A DNA stretch of 37,449 nt from Polyangiaceae bacterium (lineage in GTDB: Bacteria; Myxococcota_A; Polyangia; Polyangiales; Polyangiaceae): NCBI GenBank assembly GCA_029261965.1, contig JAJDAH010000028.1, positions 1 to 37,449 of the forward strand, read 5' to 3'. Made by a program: the position numbers and the translations under genes. The notes under the pieces were generated by a model. It had not been told where the DNA came from, did not search any database, and saw nothing but the letters and a program-made list of their open reading frames with translations. Of this stretch, positions 14,750 to 23,500 are shown piece after piece; within the stretch, counting starts at the first letter, position 1; each line of letters opens with the position of its first letter.

Positions 14750-17700
14750 ATGAAAAAGCGGGCTTGGCTGGGCGCACTGGGGGCGAGACTGAAACTAGGC
14801 GTCGTGGCGACGGGGATAGCCTCGGTCGGGGTGGCGACGCTCACGACATCGACGGCGCTCGGCCAAGAGCCGGCGCTCTGTCGGTCGACGGATCCGTCCG
14901 ACCATCCCGACTCGTCGAAGCCCTACTTCATGCTGGTCGTGGACACGTCCGGCAGCATGCTGGCGTGCACGAATCCGACCACCAACTACCCCAACCCGTG
15001 TCCGGCTCCCGAGAACACCGCCCTATGGAACTCGTGCGGCATGGTGCCGTCCCGCCTCAACGACGCCAAGTGCGCGCTCCGCCAGACGGTTCAAGCCTTC
15101 GGCGGTGAGGTCAACTTTGGCCTGGCGACCTTCGCGGTGGAGCTCTTCGGGTGCAATACGGGCGCGACGGCATGCAACCCGAGCTGTAACGATCCAAGCG
15201 ATCCAACAGGATCCGACGATTCCGGCTGCGTCGCCGCTGGCGTGGGTACGACGGGAGAGTTCTATTCGGCGAGCGGTTGCTCGGTGCGTGGGCTCCCGGG
15301 TCAAACCGGCAGCTCCTGCGGGAGCACCCCGGACTGCAACGCGGGTGCTGGTCCGCCCGCGCCCAACCTCGCGGAGAACTGGGCGAACGGTGGTCGCGTC
15401 GTCGTCCCGATGCAGGTGCAACCGACCTGGGGACCGCCCCCGCCACCCTCGAACGTCGACGAGGTCTTGCGATGGTTCGACAACGACTGCAGCGATTCCA
15501 AAGAGCTGTTCGCGATGGGTGGCACGCCCATCCATCAGGCGCTCACGTCCATCAACCAGTACATGCGTGCCGGCTGGGACGCCGACTGGGATGAAGCGTT
15601 CTATTGTCCCGGGAACACCGCGTATCAGTACACGGTGCCGCAGGGACAGGCTTCGCCGCCGGCGGTGACTTTCGACGGTACGAGCCCACTCAACGCGCTC
15701 GATCGGCCCTGTCGTGAGGTGCAGATCATCTTGGTGACCGATGGCGCCCCGACGTGTGGCAGCAGCGTGGCGCTGTCTTCGGGCGCGGCCGCAGCGCTTT
15801 TCGCGGGGATTCAAGCGCCGGGAGGCGGCCCGACCTTCAACATTCGCACTAACGTCATCGCCTTCGCGGGCTCCAGTCTCGCGAACGCGACGACCATCGC
15901 CACCGCTGGTGGCGGCGTCGCGCTGCAGGCACAAAACGAGGTTCAGCTGAGCCTCGCCATGTCCCAGATCATCAGTGGCGCCATCCGCCCCGAGGTCTGC
16001 GACAACACCGACAACAACTGCAACGGCTGCACCGACGAGGGTTTCCAAGTCTATTGCAACCGCGGAAAGGTCGCCGCTCCGCTGTCGGCGCCGCCGCAGC
16101 CCGGAGAATGCTGTGATTGGTCGAACACCGCCCAGCGCGACGCCTGCATCGCCGCGTTTCAGGCGAGCATCGGGCCGGGCAACCCGAGCGGTGACCAATG
16201 GCTCCTGCCGTGTTTCACCGACCCGGGTGCGGCCAACCCCGAGCAGCGCTGGCTCTGCAACAATCCGCTCGAGATCTGCGACGACGCCGACAACAACTGC
16301 GACGCGACGTTCACGCTTCCCCCGGGGACGGATGCCATCGACGAGGGCTTCAACAAGTGCCCGAACTGTCCGGTGCCGGAGACCTGCGACGGCAACGACC
16401 AGAACTGCGACGCGATCATCGACAACGCCCCGATGAGCAGCGTTCCGTTCAGCGTTTGCCCCGGCGGGTGCCAGTCTTTCCCGGAGATTTGCGACGGCTG
16501 CGACAACGACTGCAACGGCATCGCGGACGACGGCGTCCCGCCCATCGCGTGCGGATTCCCGGCGCCGCCGAATTGCGACGGCCAGCGCCGATGCGTTTCG
16601 ACGCCCGTGGCCAACCCGGGCGACTGCGTGCCCGGTGGCGGCACGTTCGACATGTGCGACTTCATGCCGACGGGCGAGTTCTGCGACGGTCTGGACAACG
16701 ACTGTAACGGCGTCATCGACGACGGTGTTCCCCCCACCGCGTGCGAGGATCCGGGCAATCCGGGGCGCGTCTACCAGGGCACCTTCCCGCAGAGCCAATG
16801 CATCATGGGTTCGATGCCGTGCTTGGGCACGTGCACCGGGTTCGTGGGGCCCTCGCCGGAATCGTGCAACGGCACGGACAACGATTGCGACGGCGTCGTC
16901 GACGGCACCATCCCCGGGTTCCCTGGGAGCGCCGGGACGGCGTGTGTGACCAGCGCCACCTGCCCGGGCGCCCAAGTGTGTCTGCCGCGACCGATCTCTG
17001 GAAACATGGTCTGCGCCATCCCGCCGCCCGGGACCGGCAACACCTGTGGCACGACAGCGGGCATCTGCACCCAGGGCACCACCGCGTGCGTTGGCGGCAT
17101 GATCGTCTGCAGCGGCGGCACGCAGCCCGGCAACGAGGTGTGCAACGGCCTCGACGACGACTGTGACGGCCAGACCGACGAAGGACTGACCGACGCGCCG
17201 GCGGACAGCCGATGCTGGAGCAACCCGGGCGCCACCTGCACCGACCCGATGACCGGCGTCATGTGGGATCCGCCGCCCGGCGCCGGATGCCGCGACACCG
17301 GAGGTCTGACGGTGCCCTGCCAGGTGGGCACCCTGCTCTGCGGCGGCGGCTCGGGTTGGTTCTGCCAGGGGGACATCAACCCCGGTGCGGAGATTTGTGA
17401 CGGCGTCGACAACGACTGCGACGGAACAGTCGACGACGGCGTCCCGCCGCCCGGGACGACCTGCGGTACCGACGTCGGCGAATGCACCTTCGGCGCGCTC
17501 GTCTGCACGGCCGGCGTGACCTCGTGCGTGGGGGGCCAAGGGCCGACCACCGAGTTCTGCGACGGTGACGACGACGATTGCGACGGTGTGGTCGACGGCA
17601 CGATTCCGCCGAGCGGCCCCACGAGCTGCACGACGAACACGGACTGCGCGATCAACGAGCGGTGTTTGCAGAGAAGTGGCCCCGCGGATCTCGTTTGCGC

Positions 17701-20518
17701 CCTTCCGCCCACCGGCTCGGGCACGGTTTGCGGCACCGGCGTCGGCGAATGCACCAACGGCACCAACGAGTGCGTCGGTGGCACCTTTGTCTGCACCGGC
17801 GGAACCGGTTCCCAACCCGAGGTGTGTGACGGTCTGGACAACGACTGCGACGGCGCCATCGACGACGGCATGCTCGCGGACGCGCCGGCCAGTCTCGGGT
17901 GCTGGCAGCTTCCGGGCAGCTGTTGCTCCGAAGTCGGCCTGCAGTGGTGTCCGCCGGCTGGGGCGACCTGCACGGATATCGGGACCCTGACGGCACCTTG
18001 CTCCTCCGGCACGCTGGTCTGCCAGGGCGGCGCTGGGTGGGCGTGCCAAGGCGGGCGTGTGCCGGCCCCGGAGGTCTGCGACGGCGTCGACAACGACTGC
18101 GCCAACGGCGCGGACGACGGCAATCCGGGCGGAGGCGCTCAGTGCGGAACGAGCGATGTCGGCGAATGCTCCTTCGGCAGCGAGCAGTGCGTCGGCGGCA
18201 GCATCGTTTGCGTTGGCGAGGTCGGGCCGAGCCCGGAAGTCTGCGACGACGACGACGACAACTGCGACGGCGTCGACGACGGTACCGTCGTCGGCGGAAC
18301 CCCCTGCACCTCGAACACCGACTGCACCGTCGGTAACGAGATCTGCTTCCCGTCGGCGCTCGGCGGCATGGTTTGCGCGGAGCCCACGGCCGGTGTGGGC
18401 AACCCCTGCGGGCTGGACACCGGGCAATGCCAGAAGGGCACGACCTTGTGCGTCGGTGGCAATCTCATCTGTCAGGGCGGCACACCGCCGAACCCCGAGA
18501 GCTGCAACGGTCTCGACGACGACTGCGACGGATTCACCGACGAGCCGGCGGAGCTCACGGACGCGCCGGCAGACCCGAACTGCTGGTCGGGCGCGGGGAC
18601 GACGTGCAGCCACTCGAACGCCATGTGGGATCCACCGGCCGGCGCCACGTGCACTGGTCTCGGCACCCTCTCGACCCCACCGTGTCAAACCGGCGGGCTC
18701 CGCTGCGACGGCGCCTCCGGGTGGTCGTGTGTGGGTGACGTCGGTCCGACCGGCGAGATCTGCGACGGCGTCGACAACAACTGCGACGGCACCGCGGACG
18801 AAGGCAACCCCGGTGGGGGAGCCGTTTGCGGGAGCGACGTCGGAGAGTGCATGACCGGCATGACCGTCTGCGTCGGTGGTGTTCTCGACTGCCAGGGCGA
18901 AACCGGCCCGCAGCCGGAAATCTGCGACGGCCTGGACAACGACTGCAACGGCGCCATCGACAACGGGATCCCGATCGGCGGGACCTGTCAGGTGCCCTAC
19001 GACACGGTCGCTTACCCCGGAGATCGGACGCAGGGACAGTGCCGACCGGGTGTCAACGAGTGTGACGGCATGGGCGGTCTCAACTGCGTTGGCGGCATCG
19101 GCCCGACCGCGGAAATTTGCGACGGCAAGGACAACGATTGCGACGGCCTGACCGACGAGCCCGGGCCCCAGCCCGACGGTGTCGACGGTACGGTCAACCC
19201 ACTCGATTCGACCCAGACCATCGGAGACGCCTGCGGCGTCGACGTGGGCGAGTGCAAGCAAGGTCAGCTGGTCTGCGACCAGTCGCTCGGCCAGTTCGTT
19301 TGCGAGGGCTCGATCGGTCCGAACCCCGAGCGGTGTGATTGCGCCGACAACGACTGCGACGGCGAGGTCGACGAGGACCCCGAGGCGACCGAGCCGCAGC
19401 TCTGCTCGCCCGGCAAGACGTGTGTGGCGACTGCGGACTCCTGCCAGTGCGCGCCGCCGTGCGGCTCGGGCGAGTTCCCGTGCCCGACCGGCACCACCTG
19501 CGAAACCGTGACGCGCAGCGGCACGACGATGAACGCCGGTAACTTCTGCATCGACACCAGCACGTGCAGCGACTGCGAAGCGGACACGGTGTTCGACCCG
19601 CAGGGCGGCGCGGTCTGCGGCCCGGCGGGCACGACCGGCATCGACGGCAAACCCACGCCGGTGTGCGTGTGCCAGGGTCAATTCGGCTGCCAAAGCCCGT
19701 GCTTCGGTATCGAGTGCCCCGACCCAGGTCAGCAATGCGTTCCGAGCGGGCCCGCAACGGGGACCTGCCGCAACCAGAACAATTGCAACTTCTTCGGCTG
19801 CATCGCCGGGGAGGCCTGTGACAACGGCGCGTGCGTCGCCGATCCGTGTGAGCCGAACCCGTGCGCGCCGGAACAGGTCTGCAAGCCCAACTCCACGTTC
19901 GACGACAACGACTGCGTGGCTTCCTGTGCGGGCGTGACCTGCCCGGCAGGGGAGGAGTGCTCCGAGGGCAGCTGCGTGCCGACGGGGTGCGGGGTGGACT
20001 GCGGCGTCGGCATGTTCTGTCAGCAAGACGCCGACGGCGGCTTTGCCTGTGGACCCAGCCGATGCATGGGCGCTGACGGCGGGCTTGCCTGCTCGAACGG
20101 CGCGTTCTGCGACCCGGCGACCGGAGCCTGCGGCAACGATCCGTGTACGGCGGTGAAGTGCCCGGCGGGTCAAGAATGCCAGGCCGGCGAATGTGTCGAG
20201 GGCGAGGTAGACGCGGGTCCAGGTACCGGCGGAGCCGGCGGCGTCACCGGCACCGGGGGCTCCGGCAACACCGGCAACACCATGGGCCAGTCGGACGCTG
20301 GACGCGACGCGAGCGCTGGTACGGGTGGCACGACCACCAATCAGGATCGTCGGGTCTTCGGACTGGCTACCGGCGGCGGCGGTTGCGCCTGCCGTGCGAC
20401 GTCCTCGAGCGGTCCGGCACCCATCGGCGGCGTGCTCCTGGCTGGACTGGTTCTCGGAGCCTTTGCTGTCAGGAGGCGGCGAACCCTCCGGGCGGGGCTC
20501 CGAAAGGGGGTGCTCTGA
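14750..20518 (+). CDS. Giant vWA / MopE-repeat surface protein with MYXO-CTERM tail
   Basis: 1922 aa. It has an N-terminal signal peptide (MKKRAW..., hydrophobic to about residue 35, likely cleaved after ALG or LGQ). A vWA domain with intact MIDAS DTSGS (65-69) and VTDGAP (about 329-334) runs to about residue 410. From residue 415 to about 1545 there are about 17 copies of the E-x-C-(D/N)-G-x-D-N-D-C-D-G-x-x-D motif (Pfam MopE-type metal-binding motif). The Asp spacing resembles a calcium-binding loop, so Ca2+ is as plausible as copper. Residues about 1550-1815 are rich in other cysteine modules, followed by a Gly/Thr/Asn linker. The end (1875-1922) is MYXO-CTERM-like: GGGGCACRA, a membrane segment about 1893-1907, then RRRR with an unusually long 11-residue basic tail. 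Such tails are sorted to the cell surface by myxosortases. The stop overlaps the next start. Confidence 0.95.
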   Translation: MKKRAWLGALGARLKLGVVATGIASVGVATLTTSTALGQEPALCRSTDPSDHPDSSKPYFMLVVDTSGSMLACTNPTTNYPNPCPAPENTALWNSCGMVPSRLNDAKCALRQTVQAFGGEVNFGLATFAVELFGCNTGATACNPSCNDPSDPTGSDDSGCVAAGVGTTGEFYSASGCSVRGLPGQTGSSCGSTPDCNAGAGPPAPNLAENWANGGRVVVPMQVQPTWGPPPPPSNVDEVLRWFDNDCSDSKELFAMGGTPIHQALTSINQYMRAGWDADWDEAFYCPGNTAYQYTVPQGQASPPAVTFDGTSPLNALDRPCREVQIILVTDGAPTCGSSVALSSGAAAALFAGIQAPGGGPTFNIRTNVIAFAGSSLANATTIATAGGGVALQAQNEVQLSLAMSQIISGAIRPEVCDNTDNNCNGCTDEGFQVYCNRGKVAAPLSAPPQPGECCDWSNTAQRDACIAAFQASIGPGNPSGDQWLLPCFTDPGAANPEQRWLCNNPLEICDDADNNCDATFTLPPGTDAIDEGFNKCPNCPVPETCDGNDQNCDAIIDNAPMSSVPFSVCPGGCQSFPEICDGCDNDCNGIADDGVPPIACGFPAPPNCDGQRRCVSTPVANPGDCVPGGGTFDMCDFMPTGEFCDGLDNDCNGVIDDGVPPTACEDPGNPGRVYQGTFPQSQCIMGSMPCLGTCTGFVGPSPESCNGTDNDCDGVVDGTIPGFPGSAGTACVTSATCPGAQVCLPRPISGNMVCAIPPPGTGNTCGTTAGICTQGTTACVGGMIVCSGGTQPGNEVCNGLDDDCDGQTDEGLTDAPADSRCWSNPGATCTDPMTGVMWDPPPGAGCRDTGGLTVPCQVGTLLCGGGSGWFCQGDINPGAEICDGVDNDCDGTVDDGVPPPGTTCGTDVGECTFGALVCTAGVTSCVGGQGPTTEFCDGDDDDCDGVVDGTIPPSGPTSCTTNTDCAINERCLQRSGPADLVCALPPTGSGTVCGTGVGECTNGTNECVGGTFVCTGGTGSQPEVCDGLDNDCDGAIDDGMLADAPASLGCWQLPGSCCSEVGLQWCPPAGATCTDIGTLTAPCSSGTLVCQGGAGWACQGGRVPAPEVCDGVDNDCANGADDGNPGGGAQCGTSDVGECSFGSEQCVGGSIVCVGEVGPSPEVCDDDDDNCDGVDDGTVVGGTPCTSNTDCTVGNEICFPSALGGMVCAEPTAGVGNPCGLDTGQCQKGTTLCVGGNLICQGGTPPNPESCNGLDDDCDGFTDEPAELTDAPADPNCWSGAGTTCSHSNAMWDPPAGATCTGLGTLSTPPCQTGGLRCDGASGWSCVGDVGPTGEICDGVDNNCDGTADEGNPGGGAVCGSDVGECMTGMTVCVGGVLDCQGETGPQPEICDGLDNDCNGAIDNGIPIGGTCQVPYDTVAYPGDRTQGQCRPGVNECDGMGGLNCVGGIGPTAEICDGKDNDCDGLTDEPGPQPDGVDGTVNPLDSTQTIGDACGVDVGECKQGQLVCDQSLGQFVCEGSIGPNPERCDCADNDCDGEVDEDPEATEPQLCSPGKTCVATADSCQCAPPCGSGEFPCPTGTTCETVTRSGTTMNAGNFCIDTSTCSDCEADTVFDPQGGAVCGPAGTTGIDGKPTPVCVCQGQFGCQSPCFGIECPDPGQQCVPSGPATGTCRNQNNCNFFGCIAGEACDNGACVADPCEPNPCAPEQVCKPNSTFDDNDCVASCAGVTCPAGEECSEGSCVPTGCGVDCGVGMFCQQDADGGFACGPSRCMGADGGLACSNGAFCDPATGACGNDPCTAVKCPAGQECQAGECVEGEVDAGPGTGGAGGVTGTGGSGNTGNTMGQSDAGRDASAGTGGTTTNQDRRVFGLATGGGGCACRATSSSGPAPIGGVLLAGLVLGAFAVRRRRTLRAGLRKGVL
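16859..18990 (+). repeat. Higher-order tandem repeat inside the giant MopE protein, period about 228 codons
   Basis: Three motif types alternate in fixed order. A type-1 motif, followed by a DAPAD-like CW segment and a WDPPAGATC-like segment, starts at 17135, 17819 and 18497 (spacings 684 and 678 nt). Within each copy the third motif starts 417-420 nt later (17552, 18236, 18917). A partial leading copy starts with a type-3 motif at 16859, 276 nt before the first full copy. All spacings are multiples of three, so the array grew by in-frame duplication of a three-motif block. Confidence 0.8.
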
Positions 20519-23500
20519 TGAGCACCCTGAAGCCGCTGGCGGTCATCGCCGTCGCCACCCTCGGACTGTTCGGGATCGCCGGATGCAATACGGCGGCATT
20601 CTGTTTCGCCAACTGCGAGGACCCGTTTGGCGAGGCCGACGCCGGCGATTCCGGCACCGGCCAACAGGACAGCGGCCCGCTGTTCCAGGATTCCGGATCG
20701 GACGCGTGCATCGGCATCTTCTGTGGCAACCAGCCGGACACCGGAACTGGCGGCCAATGCGTCGAGACGAACGCTGGCGTCGAGATTTGCGACAACGTCG
20801 ACAACGACTGCGATGGCCTCGTCGACGAACCCGACGACATCGACTTCAACCTGCCGCGGAACTGCGGCAACTGTGCGACCAACTGCTCGCTTCTGACCGA
20901 CAACGTCGACCAGCCGACGTGCTCGCCGCCCGCGAACAATCTCGGCGCCGCACCGGGCACTTGCGACTACAACAACTGCGCCCAGGACTTTTACGACGTC
21001 GACGGGGATCGTTCGAACGGTTGCGAGTACTTCTGCCCCTTCAACCCGAATGGCACGAACACGAACGATCCGGGCGGGGCCGATGGTTGCGCCAAGGACG
21101 ACGACTGCGACGGAGAAGTCGACGAGGACGTCAACACCTGCGACGACGTGCAGAACTGCGGACGCTGCGGCAAGCAGTGCGTGATCGCGAACGGAACTGC
21201 GGTTTGCACGACGACCGCGACGGGTGGCGATGCCTGCACCGAGGCCAACACCCGATGCGAAGTCGACCAGTGCGACCCGGGTTTCTTCGACGTCGACGGG
21301 TCGCCGGACAATGGCTGTGAGTACGAGTGCCCGGTCGCCGTGCCCTCCGCGGAGGTCTGCGACGGAATCGACAACGACTGCGACGCGAGGATCGACAACC
21401 TCGACGCGGACCTGACGATGAACGATCCCGACGTCGGGCAGGCGTGTTTCGGCGGCACCGACGGCGAGTGCGCGGACTCGAGCCACGAAGGCGTGCAAAA
21501 GTGCATCGGCGGCGCGATCTCCTGCTGCGACAAGGATTCCGGCGACACCGGCGCGGACCTGCGAAACGGGGAGTGCAGCGGTACCGTGCCTCCGTTCGTC
21601 GTCCGTCCGGGTGACCTTCAAGAGGTCTGCAACAACAAGGATGACGACTGCGACGGGAGCGTCGACGACAACCCCGTGGACGAGGGAGCGGTCTGTGGCT
21701 CTTCGGTCGGCGATTGCCAGGTCGGTACGGTCCTTTGCGTTTCCGGCAGCCTCAATTGTGCTGGGGCCACGGGTCCCCAGGCGGATGTCTGCGACGGACA
21801 GGACAACGATTGCGACGGCATCATCGACGGCACGATTCCCGCCGGGGTACTTCCGATCAGCTGCAACTCCGACGCGGATTGCGCTGGCGAGGCGCCCGCG
21901 GTTTCTTGCAAACCCCGGTCGTCGAACCCCGCCCAGCGCGTCTGCGTCCAGCACGCCGACGGCGTCGGGGATCCCACCACCGGCGTGCCACTAGCGTGCA
22001 ATGTGCCGCCAGCGGCGCCGCCGGGTGCTACCCAGCCATGTCAGGCGGGCGTTTCGGCGTGTCTCAACGGTGTGCCCGCTTGCCCCGGGTCGATCCTCCC
22101 GCAGCAGGGGACCGATGAATGCTTCGAGGACAGCAACTGCGATGGCACGCTCACCGGTCAGTCGGGCCTCAGCAATTCCGATCCGCTCAACTGCGGCACC
22201 TGCGGCAACGACTGCAATTCGCTCGGCGCCGGCGTCGTGTGGGCTTGCAACGCCGGCGTCTGCCAGCCGAATGGTTGCGCCCAGGGTTTCATCGACTGCG
22301 ATGGAAACGCCAGCGATTGCGAGACTGCCTGCACGTTCTCCTCCTCCTCTGAACTCTGCAACAACATCGACGACGACTGCGACTGCTTCGTGGACGCCGC
22401 GGACCCCGAGGGCGTCACGCTGCAGAATCCGGTTCAGGCTTGCGGAGTCAGCCCGGCCGCCACCGATCCGGGATGCACGACGGGCGTCGTCGTCGCTTGT
22501 GTCGGCGGAGGCTTCACCTGCACGTTCCCCGGCGGCTACTGCACGACCGGAGACTGCAGCACCAGCGTAGACGTTTGCGACGGCAGCGGTCTCGACAACA
22601 ACTGCGACGGGGTCGCGGACGAGACGTTCGTGCCGCCGATTCGTGTGCAAGGTTTCCTCGGACAAGCCTGTTTCAGCGATGACGGGCTGCCAGCGCCGGG
22701 ACACGGGCCCTGCCGGACGACCGGCAACTTCGTTTGCGATGGGCCCGGGACCAACACGCAGTGCAACGCGACGATCGATCTCACCCAGGCGAATCCGGAG
22801 CTCTGCGACGGCATCGAAAACGACTGTGACGGCCTCATCGACGCCGCGGATCCGGACCTGCCGACCGACGACACGCGAGTCAACCAGCCGTGTTTCGGTG
22901 GCACGCAGGGCGTCTGCGCCGATCCGTCGAATGCGGGAACCACCGTTTGCACGACCGGCGTCGTGGTCTGTCAGGGACCGAACGTGGTCAATCCCGGCGA
23001 CCTGCTCGAAGTCTGTGACGGGCTCGACAACGACTGCGATGGGCTGGTCGACGATGCCGACCCCGACCTTCCGGGCGACGACCCGCGGGTCGGCCAAACG
23101 TGTTTCGGCGGAACCACCGGCCAGTGCATCTTCCCCGCCCACGCCGGCTCCAACACGTGCGTTTCCGGGGCCATCACGTGCGCCGGCCCGAACATCTTGA
23201 TGCCGTTCGACAACGTCGAGGTTTGCGACAACATCGACAACGATTGCGACGGCAACGTCGACAACAACCTGACCGACACGGGGGGCGTTTGCGACGTGCC
23301 GCCCGCCGTGACGCCGAACGCGGCGTGCCCTGGAGCCACCAATCCGTGCTCCTCCGGCAACTTCATTTGCGGCGCTGGCGGCTCGCTCCAGTGCGGCGGC
23401 TCGGTGACCGCGCCGCCAGGCACCCCGGACTCGTGCTGCGACGACACCAACTGCAACGGCATTCTCGAGAACGTTCCGGACTTCCAGAACGACCCGCTGA

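Noticed and set aside
15992-19380. Possible CRISPR-like array because of regularly recurring gacaacgactgcgacggc
   Set aside because: The repeats are in-frame coding motifs with variable spacing and synonymous changes, inside an open reading frame; there are no cas genes.
15023-20173. Very long minus-strand open frame (about 1716 codons) opposite the giant MopE gene
   Set aside because: It is an antisense shadow created by high GC and the repeated GAC/GGC/TGC codons of the plus-strand gene. The plus strand has a signal peptide, recognised domains and a sorting tail; the minus translation is Arg/Ala/Val-rich with no domains.
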